Assembly (NCBI RefSeq): GCF_900104485.1
Contig: NZ_FMXQ01000005.1
Location: forward strand, 248,001-312,000
Direction of reading: 5' to 3'
Source of the DNA: Bauldia litoralis
GTDB lineage: Bacteria; Pseudomonadota; Alphaproteobacteria; Rhizobiales; Kaistiaceae
DNA length: 64,000 nt
Of this stretch, positions 35,834 through 44,454 are shown in pieces; the first letter of the stretch is position 1, and each line of letters opens with the position of its first letter. The position numbers were made by a program, and so were the translations under genes. Under the pieces are notes generated by a model, which saw only the letters and a program-made list of their open reading frames with translations, did not search any database and was not told the origin of the DNA.

Positions 35834-36646
35834 CTAGCCGGCGAAGCGGGCGACCAGCTTGTCGAAGAGACGATCGGGCAGAGCCCGGCGCAGGAAGACC
35901 AGCAGGCGGCCATATTGCCCGGCGCGGTAGCGGGTCTTCGGCCGCGGCGCGGCGACTGCCCGGGCAATGACATCGGCGATCACCGACGGCTTAGACCCCT
36001 GGCCCGGCGCCGCCGTCCTGGCAATGCCGGCCGCCATCTCGGCATAGGGGCCGTCACCGGACGCCGCCCGCACCTGCTCGCCCAGAATCTCGTTGAAGCC
36101 GGTATCGATGGCGCCCGGGGCGACGATCACCACGTCGATGCCGAAGGGTGCGGTCTCCAGCCGCAAGCAATCCGAGAAGCCTTCCACCGCATGCTTGGTG
36201 GCGTGGTACCAGGCGCCGAGCGGCGTGTAGATCACCGCGCCCATCGACGAGATGTTGATGATGGTCCCGGACTTCTGCGCCCGCATTCCGGGCAGGACCA
36301 GCTGCGTCATCCGGGCGAGGCCGAAGAGGTTGACCTCGAACTGCCGCCGCGCGTCGTCGATCGGGACATCCTCGACGGCGCCATAGACCGCATAGCCGGC
36401 GTTGTTGACCAGGACGTCGATCCGACCTTCCCGGGCCAGTATCTCATCGACGGCGGCAGTCATCGACGCCTCGTCGGCGACGTCGAGCGACAGGACGTGG
36501 CCACCGGCGGCGGCGATCGACGCCATCGGCTCGGTGCGGCGGGCTGCGCCATAGACGGTATGCCCGGCCTCGACCAGCTTGAGCGCTGCCGCCAGGCCGA
36601 TGCCCGACGAGGCGCCGGTGACCAGGATAACCTTGCTCTCATTCAT
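35834..36646 (-). CDS. SDR-family oxidoreductase
   Basis: A 270-residue short-chain dehydrogenase with TGASSGIGLA, NNAGYAVYGAVEDV, S in ISSMGAVIYTPLG and the YHATK Tyr-Lys pair. The C terminus (PRPKTRYRAGQYGRLLVFLRRALP) matches the group of 17-beta-HSD-like SDRs often controlled by a neighbouring TetR. It is divergent from the TetR gene at 36751 with two operators in between. The substrate is unknown; lipids, steroids or ketones are usual for this group. Confidence 0.87.
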   Translation of the reverse strand: MNESKVILVTGASSGIGLAAALKLVEAGHTVYGAARRTEPMASIAAAGGHVLSLDVADEASMTAAVDEILAREGRIDVLVNNAGYAVYGAVEDVPIDDARRQFEVNLFGLARMTQLVLPGMRAQKSGTIINISSMGAVIYTPLGAWYHATKHAVEGFSDCLRLETAPFGIDVVIVAPGAIDTGFNEILGEQVRAASGDGPYAEMAAGIARTAAPGQGSKPSVIADVIARAVAAPRPKTRYRAGQYGRLLVFLRRALPDRLFDKLVARFAG

Positions 36647-36694
36647 CGACCGTCCCTCATTTCGGTTGCGAAGCCGCCACCGGACCTTTTATAA

Positions 36695-36731
36695 ATGACT
36701 GTTGGTCACTTATTTAATGACCGCTGGTCAT
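36695..36731. promoter_or_regulatory. Tandem TetR operators
   Basis: Two dyads of one pattern lie in the SDR-tetR spacer: ATGACT-GTT-GGTCAC (36695-36709) and the perfect ATGACC-GCT-GGTCAT (36717-36731). Their centres are 22 bp apart, about two helical turns, so bound dimers would sit on the same face. They lie directly before the TetR start, which supports autoregulation and control of the SDR gene. Confidence 0.75.
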
Positions 36732-36750
36732 TTGTCAAAGGAAATCGCTG

Positions 36751-37431
36751 GTGACGTCGAAGACCCAGGTCGCGAAGCCGAGGCGAGCGCGCACCGCGGA
36801 CCAGAAGCAGGACCGCCGTGCGGCGATCCTCGCTGCCGCCATCGCCTGCACGCGCGAGTCCGGCTTTGACGGCGTGACGATGAGCGGGCTGGCGAAACGG
36901 GCCGGCCTCGCCAAGGGCACGCTCTACCTCTATTTCGAAACGCGCGAAGAGGTCTTCCTGGCGCTTTATCTTGAGGCGCTGGGGGCCTGGGCGGCGCGCA
37001 TCGCGGAGGCGCTCGCCCCCGGCATCGACGACGAGGCGGCGGTCGAGGCCCTCACCCGCGTGGCGCGGGACGACCGGCTCTTCGTCGAACTGGCGTCGCG
37101 GCTGGCGAGCGTCATCGAGCAAAATGTGCCGCTCGATACGCTGATCGAGGCCAAGCGCAATTCGCTGCCAATCTACATGGGCCTGGCGGGGACGCTGGAG
37201 GACCGTCTCGGCTTCGCCCCGGGCGACGGCCTGCGTTTCGGGTCGGCGATGGTGGCGCAACTCCTCGGCGCGGCACAGATCGACACCGGCGACCTGGCGA
37301 CAAGGGACGCGCTGCCGGAGGACATCCGCGGCATCGTGGCGGTATCGCGGTTCGAGACGGTGTTCGCCGACGGGTTGCGGCTGCTGCTGGCCGGGATGCG
37401 ACGGCGGCCCCGGCCGGATGCCGGAGCCTGA
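36751..37431 (+). CDS. TetR-family transcriptional regulator
   Basis: A 226-residue regulator with an N-terminal TetR helix-turn-helix (AILAAAIACTRESGFDGVTM, AGLAKGTLYLYFETREEVFL) and a helical ligand-binding C-terminal domain. It starts at GTG with AAAGGAAA upstream. Divergent from the SDR gene, with two matching operators in the spacer. The inducer is unknown. Confidence 0.92.
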   Translation: MTSKTQVAKPRRARTADQKQDRRAAILAAAIACTRESGFDGVTMSGLAKRAGLAKGTLYLYFETREEVFLALYLEALGAWAARIAEALAPGIDDEAAVEALTRVARDDRLFVELASRLASVIEQNVPLDTLIEAKRNSLPIYMGLAGTLEDRLGFAPGDGLRFGSAMVAQLLGAAQIDTGDLATRDALPEDIRGIVAVSRFETVFADGLRLLLAGMRRRPRPDAGA

Positions 37432-37458
37432 CACGCAACCTGGCGCAGGACGCTGCCT

Positions 37459-37839
37459 CTACTTGCGGCGCTTCTTGCGCGCGGCGTAGCGGGCGTCGCG
37501 GGCGGCCTTCTGCTCGGCGAGCAGGGCGACCGCGGCATCGGCCTCGGCGCGCTTCCTGATCGCTTCCTGCTCGGCCTCTTCCTTGGCCAGACGCTCGGCC
37601 TCCTCGGCGCGGCGCTTCTCTTCCGCCGCCAGCCGTTCGGCCTCGACGCGCTTTTCTTCCTCGCGGGCCGCGGCGCGCTCTTCGCGTGCCTTGGCAGCCG
37701 CGGCGCGCTCTGCCTTGCGCGCTATGACGGCGGGGTCGTCGTCGCCGGGCCGGGAGCGAAAGCGCTCCAGCATCTCCTGCTTGGCTTTCTGTGCGGTAGC
37801 ACGCCTTTCGGCGACATCATTATCCTTGAAACGGGGCAT
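37459..37839 (-). CDS. DUF6481 highly charged coiled-coil protein
   Basis: A 126-residue protein beginning MPRFKDNDVAERRATAQKAK, then an almost unbroken run of Lys, Arg, Glu and Ala that predicts one long helix or coiled coil, ending RYAARKKRRK. This matches the DUF6481 family common in alphaproteobacteria. There is no enzyme motif. The strongly basic tail suggests nucleic acid or ribosome contact, which is inference only. Confidence 0.75.
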   Translation of the reverse strand: MPRFKDNDVAERRATAQKAKQEMLERFRSRPGDDDPAVIARKAERAAAAKAREERAAAREEEKRVEAERLAAEEKRRAEEAERLAKEEAEQEAIRKRAEADAAVALLAEQKAARDARYAARKKRRK

Positions 37840-38137
37840 TGATCGCTCGGTTGGTCCTTGAAGGACGGTGGTGATGGGGTGGCGCCGACTCCTTGCGGCG
37901 CCGGACGGGTAGCACCGGCGCGGCCAAAATGCCAGCCGGAGTCGCCCGATCGGCCGACTTGCGGCGTCGAACCGCACCGATTCCGGTCGCTACGGCTTCA
38001 GGAGCGCCACGCCGCCGGGTTGCCCTTCGTAAACCCCTGGGTCCCAGAAGACCAGTTCCCGGGGGGAATGAGGTCCCCGGGACCGGAGGCCCCGATGAAA
38101 GGAACGGGGCGCCAACGCCCCGCCGGCCTCAGACGCC
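37840..38137. other. 298-bp spacer between DUF6481 and DUF1330 genes
   Basis: No gene with credible coding features. It should hold the promoter and 5' untranslated region of the DUF6481 gene on the left and the terminator of the DUF1330 gene on the right (38105-38122). It also holds a G/C-rich stretch around 38055-38095 (CCCGGGGGG, CCCCGGGACC) able to form several alternative hairpins. Confidence 0.5.
38105..38122 (-). terminator. Hairpin after the DUF1330 gene
   Basis: CGGGGCG / CGCCCCG with a CCAA loop lies 16 bp beyond the stop of the DUF1330 gene on the minus strand. No clear T-run follows, so the terminator is moderately supported. Confidence 0.55.
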
Positions 38138-38464
38138 TCACGCCTTCGGCAGGTACGGGATGGTCCCCGCCAGATCGGTATCGTCGATGACATGGAACCG
38201 GCTGACACTGCCGGCCTGGCGCGCCTTTGCATAGGGCGCGTAGTCGGGATCGGCGGCGAACTCGTCCAGAGCCTTGCGCGTCGGAAACTGCAGGAGCGCC
38301 ACGAGACTGGTATCGAGCGCGTCGCCTTCGACGGTGGCAACGTTGCCGCTGCGCGAAAGATACTTGCCGCCATGGCGATGGACGATCTCGTGGACCTTGG
38401 TGGCGTATTCGGGCACCCATGCTTCATCGGTGACCTTGATATCGGCGATCAGGAAGACGCTCAT
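38138..38464 (-). CDS. DUF1330 domain protein (dimeric ferredoxin-like barrel)
   Basis: A 108-residue protein of the DUF1330 family (MSVFLIADIKVTDEAW, HGGKYLSRSG, LLQFPTRKALDEFAADPDYAPYAKAR). The fold is a dimeric alpha/beta barrel related to EthD and NIPSNAP; no enzymatic function is established. The ATG at 38464 has GAGGAAA upstream and gives the family N terminus. It is divergent from an HxlR regulator that may control it. Confidence 0.85.
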   Translation of the reverse strand: MSVFLIADIKVTDEAWVPEYATKVHEIVHRHGGKYLSRSGNVATVEGDALDTSLVALLQFPTRKALDEFAADPDYAPYAKARQAGSVSRFHVIDDTDLAGTIPYLPKA

Positions 38465-38647
38465 GGTCGGTTTCCTCGCTGTCCGGCGCATTGCCGGCGG
38501 GCCTCTGTTTCATGACCGATGAAGCTTCGCCGGGCGGTGCGCTGCCGCGCCAGTCCTGAAACTGAATCCGGGCGATACACTATCTGGACTGGAGCGGTCG
38601 ACTGACACTGGTAGGGTCAGGCTCCTCAGCGAGGGAAGGCAAAGACA

Positions 38648-39346
38648 ATGAGCCGGTCCGGATACAAGCAGTTCTGCCCCGTCGCCATGGCTTCGGAGGT
38701 CTTGTGCACGCGTTGGACACTTGTCCTCCTGCGCGAAATGATCGCCGGCTCGACCCGCTTCAACGACCTGCGGCGCGGCGTCCCGAAAATGTCGCCGACG
38801 CTGCTGTCGCAAAGGCTGAAGGAACTCGAGCAGGCCGGCATCGTCGAACGACGCCCCGTGCGCTCCGAGAAAGGCATCTTCGAATACAGCCTGACGCCGT
38901 CCGGCCAGGATCTGCGATCGGTGATCGAGGCCGTTGGGTTCTGGGGGCAAAAATGGGTCGAGTCGACCTTGTCCCTCAAGAATCTCGACCCGTCGCTGCT
39001 GATGTGGGACATGCGACGGAACCTCAATCCCGATCCGCTTCCCGATTCACGGTGCGTGATACAGTTTCTGTATTCGGACCTTCCGGCATCGAAGCGGAAC
39101 TGGTGGCTGGTCGTCGAACCGGACGGCGAAGTCGATCTGTGCTGGGCCGATCCGGGATTCGATACGAACCTCTACGTCACGACGGACCTGCGCACGATGA
39201 CCGCGATCTGGATGGGCCTCGACACCGTCCAGAAGGCGCGGCGTGACGACCGGATGACCCTCGTTGGCGACAAGCATCTCGCCAGGACGATGCAGGCCTG
39301 GCTCGGCCTCAGTCCATTCGCCACGCAGGAGAAGCTGGTCGCCTGA
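38648..39346 (+). CDS. HxlR-family winged-helix regulator
   Basis: A 232-residue regulator with an N-terminal HxlR domain of about 100 residues (CPVAMASEVLCTRWTLVLLREM, RFNDLRRGVPKMSPTLLSQRLKELE-type helices, FEYSLTPSGQDL). The extra C-terminal domain (LLMWDMRRNLNP, VIQFLYSDLP, WWLVVEPDGEVDLC) resembles sterol-carrier-protein-like domains found in long HxlR proteins. Cysteines C10 and C20 lie in or near the HTH and could be redox sensors. It is divergent from the DUF1330 gene and convergent with the AtzH gene. Confidence 0.87.
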   Translation: MSRSGYKQFCPVAMASEVLCTRWTLVLLREMIAGSTRFNDLRRGVPKMSPTLLSQRLKELEQAGIVERRPVRSEKGIFEYSLTPSGQDLRSVIEAVGFWGQKWVESTLSLKNLDPSLLMWDMRRNLNPDPLPDSRCVIQFLYSDLPASKRNWWLVVEPDGEVDLCWADPGFDTNLYVTTDLRTMTAIWMGLDTVQKARRDDRMTLVGDKHLARTMQAWLGLSPFATQEKLVA

Positions 39347-39354
39347 ACTCCGGC

Positions 39355-39741
39355 CTATCCCGGATCATCAATGACGCTGACATGGGCGGCGGCGACGCGC
39401 CATCCGTCCGGCGTCCTGACCCAGGTCTGCATCTGGCGACCGACCTTGCCGCTCGCCGCGTCGCGGCGAAACAGGGTCGCGGCGACCGCCATGTCGGTTC
39501 CATAGGTGGTGATCACCGTCTTTTCGAGCGTCCGGGCCAGTCCGGCGGACGGGCGGCCAGCGCGGAAGGCGGCGATCTCGCCATAGCCGTAGAGGTTTTC
39601 GGTGACGCCGTAGCGGATCGTCGTCGGCGCATCGAGGAAAAGCCGTTCGAGCACCGCCACGTCGTTGCCGACCAGCGCCCGCTCGTATTCGGCAAACGCC
39701 GCTTCGACCTCGGCCTTTACTTCGGGGATATCGATCTCCAC
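39355..39741 (-). CDS. atzH: AtzH-like (DUF3225) protein, putative 1,3-dicarboxyurea decarboxylase
   Basis: A 128-residue NTF2/SnoaL-fold protein of the AtzH/HpxZ (DUF3225) family: AEVEAAFAEYERALVGND, TIRYGVTENLYGYGEIAAFRAGR and GRQMQTWVRTPDGWRVAAAHVS. AtzH is the small enzyme that links AtzE and AtzF in s-triazine degradation by removing CO2 from 1,3-dicarboxyurea. HpxZ is its oxalurate-pathway relative. The GTG at 39741 is preferred since AAGGAG is seven bases before it. It lies about 2.4 kb from atzE with an amidohydrolase gene divergent from it, so it likely serves the same pathway. Confidence 0.8.
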   Translation of the reverse strand: MEIDIPEVKAEVEAAFAEYERALVGNDVAVLERLFLDAPTTIRYGVTENLYGYGEIAAFRAGRPSAGLARTLEKTVITTYGTDMAVAATLFRRDAASGKVGRQMQTWVRTPDGWRVAAAHVSVIDDPG

Positions 39742-39808
39742 GTCCTGCTCCTTATCTGGTCCGGCATGGCCCTTGCTCGGCAAGCTGGCAAAGTGCCGGA
39801 GGAAAGCG

Positions 39809-41368
39809 ATGCCCATCCTGATCAAGGACGCCTATCTCGTGCCGGGGGCCGGCCGGCCGCATCTGCCGCGCGCCGACATCCTGGTCGAAGGGGACCGGAT
39901 TGCCGCGATTGGCCGGGACTTGCCCGCCGGCGACGCCGAAACCATCGACGCATCCGACCGCATCGTGCTGCCGGGTTTCGTCAACGCCCACACCCATTCC
40001 AACGAGAGTTTCGAGCAGGGCTTCTACGACGCACTGCCTCTGGAAGTGTGGCTGCTGCACAAGTATCCGCCTTTCGCGATCAAACCGCTGCCGGAGCGGG
40101 TCCACTATCTCCGCACCATGCTGCTCGCCATCGAAAGCGTGCGGTCTGGCGTCACGACCGTGCAGGACGACCTGATCAATCGCCTCGGCGAGACGGAAAT
40201 CTTCGACGGCGCCGCGGCGGCCTATCGCGACATCGGGCTTCGCGCCGCGATCACCACCTCGATGAGCGACCGCGACATGATCGAGCCCCTGCCCTGGGTC
40301 GATGAGATGCTGGCGCCTTCGCTTCGCGACGAGCTCGCCACCATCAAGGCGAAGCCATGGCCGGACCATATCGCGCTGTTCGAGCGCCATTTCGCCAAGT
40401 GGGACGGCACGTCGGACGGCCGTATCCGCGTCATTCTCGGACCGCTGGGGCCGCAATGGTGCAGCGACGCGCTGATGCAGGCAACGACCGAGATCTCGCT
40501 CGCGCGCCGCATCCCGGTCCATACCCACACGCTGGAGAGCAAGGTTCACGCGGTCCAGGGCGAGATGCTCTACGGCAAGCCGATCGTCGAGCACCTTGCC
40601 GACATCGGCGTGCTGAACCCGAATTTCACGCTCAACCATGCCATCTGGCTGACCGACCGCGAACTCGACCTCATCGCCGAGCGCGGGTGCTCGGTCACCC
40701 ATAATCCGGTGTCGAATCTCAAGCTTGGCGCGGGCATCGCCCGGGTGCCGGAGATGATCGCCCGCGGCATCAACATCGCGCTCGGCACCGACGGCACCTG
40801 CACCTCGGACCGCGCCGACATGCTGCGCTCGCTGGCGACGGCGGCCATCGTCCACCGGGTTGGCGAGATGGACTACGCGACATGGCCGACAGCCGAGGAC
40901 GCGGTTCGCATGGCGACCGAGGGCGGCGCGCGCTCGGCCCTCCTCCACAATGAAACCGGCACGGTGACGGTCGGCATGAAGGCAGACCTCGTTCTCTACG
41001 ACCGGTCCGACTACGGCTTCATCCCGCTCAAGGATGCCGTCGCCCAGCTGACCTACGCGGTCAATTCCGAGGCGGTGCGCACCGTGCTGGTCGACGGCCG
41101 TGTCATCATGCGCGAACGCATCCTCACCGGCATCGACGAGCCGGCGATCAAGGCGGAAATGAAGGAAGAGGCCGAGCGCTACTTGCGGGACCATGTTCCC
41201 GCCATGGAAGCGGCGGTCAAGCGCTTCGAGCCCTACTGGCGGCAGATGCAGCTTCGCGCCGGCGCCGAGACCGTTCCCGCCTCGACAGCCCCGGTCCGCC
41301 TCCCCTGCGGCTGTCACCCCGGTTTCGCCCATACCCGGACGCCCTTCACCGCCGAATGGACAGGCTGA
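39809..41368 (+). CDS. Metal-dependent amidohydrolase of the AtzB/TrzN/guanine deaminase-like group
   Basis: A 519-residue amidohydrolase. H61 and H63 (NAHTHSNE), H238 and E243 (PVHTHTLESK), H277 (TLNHAIWLT) and D328 (LGTDGTCTSD) form the mononuclear metal centre typical of deaminases and chlorohydrolases acting on amino-substituted heterocycles. GGAGGAAAGCG precedes the ATG. The C terminus is extended by a Pro/Arg-rich tail of about 50 residues. It is divergent from atzH and convergent with the cyclo-ligase gene, and may open or deaminate a ring compound feeding the carboxybiuret route. The actual substrate is unknown. Confidence 0.87.
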   Translation: MPILIKDAYLVPGAGRPHLPRADILVEGDRIAAIGRDLPAGDAETIDASDRIVLPGFVNAHTHSNESFEQGFYDALPLEVWLLHKYPPFAIKPLPERVHYLRTMLLAIESVRSGVTTVQDDLINRLGETEIFDGAAAAYRDIGLRAAITTSMSDRDMIEPLPWVDEMLAPSLRDELATIKAKPWPDHIALFERHFAKWDGTSDGRIRVILGPLGPQWCSDALMQATTEISLARRIPVHTHTLESKVHAVQGEMLYGKPIVEHLADIGVLNPNFTLNHAIWLTDRELDLIAERGCSVTHNPVSNLKLGAGIARVPEMIARGINIALGTDGTCTSDRADMLRSLATAAIVHRVGEMDYATWPTAEDAVRMATEGGARSALLHNETGTVTVGMKADLVLYDRSDYGFIPLKDAVAQLTYAVNSEAVRTVLVDGRVIMRERILTGIDEPAIKAEMKEEAERYLRDHVPAMEAAVKRFEPYWRQMQLRAGAETVPASTAPVRLPCGCHPGFAHTRTPFTAEWTG

Positions 41369-41371
41369 CGA

Positions 41372-42130
41372 TCACTTCTCCAGCCGCTCCCGCAGCTCGA
41401 CGAGGAAGGGAATATTCTCGTACTGGTCGGGCTGGACCCTGTCCCAGTCGACGCCTTTCGGTTGGCCGAAGGCGGTCTTCGTCTCGATCAGCTCAGTTTC
41501 GGTCGCGATCCAGTGCAGGGCGGAATCGTGCGGCATCATCGGCAGCCGTGCGTCGTCGACCACCTGGCTCGAATGGACCGTCGTCGCGATGGCCGTCACC
41601 GGGCCGACCTTGTCGAGTTCGCGAAAGATGCCGAGCTCGAGATCGGCGAAGCCACCGCCCTTCCCCGTTCGCCCGCCGGCGCGGGTGACGGCGACGCAAC
41701 CGACGACGACGAAATCGAGAAACTCCATGTCCTCGAACTGCACCGGCTGGCCGACCTCGACAAAGCTCTGCGACGTCGCGGCGGTCTCGAACTCGATCCC
41801 CCTGGCCTTCAGGTCGGCCGGATCGAGGCGAACGAAGGGGAAGCCCTTCACCAGTTCCGGCACCGGAGCGTAAAGGATCTTCCCCTCGTGCAAGGCGCGG
41901 AGGCGCACCGGGATCTGCGGCGGGTCGGGGTTGCACTTGACCACCCGCGCCGCCTTCCAGGCCGGGACCTGGGCAAGACGCCAGGCCGCAAGGTCGGCAC
42001 CGGCGAAATTCGGTATGCGGCTGGCGACCGGCCCGACATTGACGCCGGTCGTCTCAAGTTTGCCCCAGATGTCGTTACGCAGGACATCCTTGTCGCTGTT
42101 GCGGCCAGCCCAGCGTGCCTCGTTCGTCAT
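41372..42130 (-). CDS. 5-formyltetrahydrofolate cyclo-ligase-like protein
   Basis: A 252-residue protein of the MTHFS/YgfA fold family. The ATP/phosphate-binding signature GGRTGKGGGFADLE at about residues 152-165 corresponds to the GxGxGYYD motif of folate cyclo-ligases. The N-terminal half (NDIWGKLETTGVNVGPVASRIPNF) differs from housekeeping MTHFS. It lies 13 bp downstream of atzE on the same strand, so it is probably part of the carbamoyl-nitrogen operon. A folate reaction is uncertain; it may use the ATP-dependent fold on another substrate. Confidence 0.78.
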   Translation of the reverse strand: MTNEARWAGRNSDKDVLRNDIWGKLETTGVNVGPVASRIPNFAGADLAAWRLAQVPAWKAARVVKCNPDPPQIPVRLRALHEGKILYAPVPELVKGFPFVRLDPADLKARGIEFETAATSQSFVEVGQPVQFEDMEFLDFVVVGCVAVTRAGGRTGKGGGFADLELGIFRELDKVGPVTAIATTVHSSQVVDDARLPMMPHDSALHWIATETELIETKTAFGQPKGVDWDRVQPDQYENIPFLVELRERLEK

Positions 42131-42143
42131 TGTCGATTGTTCC

Positions 42144-43541
42144 TCAAGAATTGGCGACCGGCGCGCTGACCGCGCCGCTCGCCTCCAGATAGCGGGCGAC
42201 CCGCAGCGCCCAGTCCTCGCGCCAGGCCGGCGCGACGACCTGGACGCCGATCGGCAAGGCGGCGCCGGGAAGCCAGACCGGCACGGCGACGACCGGCAGG
42301 CCGACGAAGCTGATCGGCTGGGTGAAGATGCCGATATTCGGTCGCGCCGGCATCTCGACGCCATCGAGCGTCACCGTCTTCGTCCCGGATTTCAGCGCGT
42401 GAAACGGCGTCGCCGGGGCGAGGATGATGTCGACATCCTCTAAGACCTTGCGCATCGCCTCGCGGAACCACGACCGGAAACGCTGCGCCTGAATCGCCCA
42501 GGCGGCCGGCACCATGGCGCCGGAGAGCAGCCGGCCGCGCGTATCGGGATCGAAATCGGCCGCCCGCTCGCGCAATCGCCCGAGATGCAGGTTCGACGAC
42601 TCCGACGTGGTGATCAGGTAGGCCGCGCCCCTCGCCCGCGCCGCTTCCGGCACGACGACCTCGCGGTCGACGCCGAGCGCCTTCGCCACGTGATCGACGG
42701 CGGCGTAGGCCTCGGGCATGCCCCTTTCGCGAAAGTAGCCGCCGGCGACCGCGATCCGCAGGCCGTCGATCCCATCGTCGATTCCCGGCGTCGTGTCGAG
42801 CGCCGGCCGGCGGATCTGCGCCGGATCGGCCGGGTCGTCGACCTGGAGCGCGTCGAAGATCAGCGCCAGGTCGGCGGCGGAGCGGGCGATCGGGCCGAGG
42901 TGATCGAGGCTGGCGCAGAAAGGAAAGCTGCCGGCGCGTGACAGCCGGCCAAAGGTCGGCTTCAGGCCGAACAGGCCGCAGAAGGACGCCGGCACGCGGA
43001 TCGATCCGTTGGTGTCGGAACCGAGCGAGGCGGCGACCATGCCGGCGGCAACGGCGGTGCCTGAACCGCCGGACGAGCCGCCCGACATGCGGGTCGGATC
43101 GTGCGGGTTGAGCGAAGCGCCGTGATGGGCGTTCTCGCCGGTGAAGTCATAGGCGTATTCGCCCATGTTCAACCCGCCGAGCATCACCGCGCCCGCCGCG
43201 GTCATCTGCCGGACCAGCGTCGCATCAGCCTTCGCCGGCGGATGGTCGTCATTGATCCGCGCGCCGGCGCGGGTGGTGACGCCCGCGATGTCGAAGAGAT
43301 TCTTGACCGCATAGGGCACACCGGCGAGCGGCAGGGTGGCGCCGCCGGCAACTGCTGTATCGACCGCTTCCGCCTCGGCCAGCGCCCGACCGAAGGTCGG
43401 ATCGGTGAAGGCGCCAAGCTTGCCGTCGGTGGCCTCGATCCGGGCGATCGCCGCCTCGGCGACCTCGCGGGCCGAAACCGCACCGGTGTTGACGGCGGAG
43501 GCGATCTCGCCGGCCGGTCGCAGGAGGAGTTCGCCGCTCAC
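42144..43541 (-). CDS. atzE: AtzE-family amidohydrolase (1-carboxybiuret hydrolase-like)
   Basis: A 465-residue amidase-signature enzyme with triad K80 (PYAVKNLFD), S156 (MSGGSSGGSG) and nucleophile S180 (DTNGSIRVPA). The N-terminal GEIASAVNTGAVSAREV and late APATPFHALKSG are AtzE-like. The GTG start overlaps the stop of the tiny atzG gene by 4 nt, as in characterised atzG-atzE pairs where AtzG is a required subunit. AtzE deaminates 1-carboxybiuret to 1,3-dicarboxyurea. The gene pair, together with AtzH and AtzF, makes this function likely here. Confidence 0.87.
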   Translation of the reverse strand: MSGELLLRPAGEIASAVNTGAVSAREVAEAAIARIEATDGKLGAFTDPTFGRALAEAEAVDTAVAGGATLPLAGVPYAVKNLFDIAGVTTRAGARINDDHPPAKADATLVRQMTAAGAVMLGGLNMGEYAYDFTGENAHHGASLNPHDPTRMSGGSSGGSGTAVAAGMVAASLGSDTNGSIRVPASFCGLFGLKPTFGRLSRAGSFPFCASLDHLGPIARSAADLALIFDALQVDDPADPAQIRRPALDTTPGIDDGIDGLRIAVAGGYFRERGMPEAYAAVDHVAKALGVDREVVVPEAARARGAAYLITTSESSNLHLGRLRERAADFDPDTRGRLLSGAMVPAAWAIQAQRFRSWFREAMRKVLEDVDIILAPATPFHALKSGTKTVTLDGVEMPARPNIGIFTQPISFVGLPVVAVPVWLPGAALPIGVQVVAPAWREDWALRVARYLEASGAVSAPVANS

Positions 43542-43723
43542 GCCTCGAAAACCGGGGCAGGTTCGACGTGATCGTCGAGTGGGAAGGCAAGCACCAGTTC
43601 GGCGACGGCCGCGGTTGCCGCCATGTTGTCGACGACGCTCTGGCGCCATTCCGGCGCGATGGTCAGGCCCATGACCTCGGCCATGTGGTCGACATGCTTC
43701 TCGGCGTCGAAGGGCTTGCTCAC
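43538..43723 (-). CDS. atzG: AtzG-like small subunit (DUF4089)
   Basis: A 61-residue protein: [51 protein letters not shown]. This is the DUF4089/AtzG pattern, a GatC-like helical peptide that binds and stabilises AtzE. It starts with GTG, overlaps the cysteine hydrolase stop by 4 nt (GTGA) and overlaps atzE in the same way, so all three are translated in tandem. The family assignment is good because the terminal EPAPVF is characteristic. Confidence 0.85.
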   Translation of the reverse strand: MSKPFDAEKHVDHMAEVMGLTIAPEWRQSVVDNMAATAAVAELVLAFPLDDHVEPAPVFEA

Positions 43724-44397
43724 GACACGGTCTCCGTCGCGACGGCCAGTTCCAGCGCCGAAAGGGGCGCCGTCCAGCCGACGATGCCGCCCTGCGCCCG
43801 GATCATCGCTAGGGCCGCTTCCTTGAAGGCGGGAAAATAACTTTCCGTCGCGTCCTCGACCAGCAGGCATTCGAAACCGCGATCGTTGGCCTCGCGCATG
43901 GTGGTCTGGACGCAGACCTCGGTGGTCACGCCGGCAAGGACCAGATGGGTTGCGCCGAGGCGGGCGAGATCGTCACCGAGGCTCGTCGCGTAGAACGCGC
44001 CCTTGCCCGGTTTGTCGAGAACGATCTCGCCGTCGATCGGCGCAAGCTCGGAGACGATGCCGTGACCCGGCTCGCCGTGAATGAGAATCCGGCCCATCGG
44101 CCCGGCATCGCCGATCCGCAGGCTCGGCGCACCGCGCAGGCGTTTGGCCGGCGGACAATCGGAGAGATCCGGCTTGTGGCCCTCGCGGGTGTGGATGACC
44201 GGCCAGCCACTGGCGCGGAAAAGCGCGATCAGCCGCGCCACGGTCGGGACGATCGCCTGCAGCCGGGTGACGTCGTTGCCCAGCGTGTGGCCGAAGCCGC
44301 CGGGCTCGACGAAATCGCGCTGCATGTCGATGACGATCAGCGCCACCTTGTCCGGCGGAAAGGTATAGGCGAAGGGCTCGGCATCGATCGCGATCAT
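43720..44397 (-). CDS. Isochorismatase-family cysteine hydrolase, candidate triuret hydrolase
   Basis: A 225-residue cysteine hydrolase with the catalytic triad D24 (VIDMQRDF), K129 (LDKPGKGAF) and C162 ([10 protein letters not shown]). It is a clear paralogue of the biuret hydrolase at 46232-46948 (shared [27 protein letters not shown] and [13 protein letters not shown]), but shorter at the N terminus. It is the first gene before atzG-atzE, whose substrate is carboxybiuret. Triuret hydrolase (TrtA) is a member of this family that makes carboxybiuret, so triuret is the leading guess; biuret or a ureido compound are alternatives. Confidence 0.82.
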   Translation of the reverse strand: MIAIDAEPFAYTFPPDKVALIVIDMQRDFVEPGGFGHTLGNDVTRLQAIVPTVARLIALFRASGWPVIHTREGHKPDLSDCPPAKRLRGAPSLRIGDAGPMGRILIHGEPGHGIVSELAPIDGEIVLDKPGKGAFYATSLGDDLARLGATHLVLAGVTTEVCVQTTMREANDRGFECLLVEDATESYFPAFKEAALAMIRAQGGIVGWTAPLSALELAVATETVS

Positions 44398-44454
44398 GAC
44401 GCACCCTTGTTCGATCGCCGGGCGTCTCGACCCTGAGCGGATTGGCGGGCGCGG

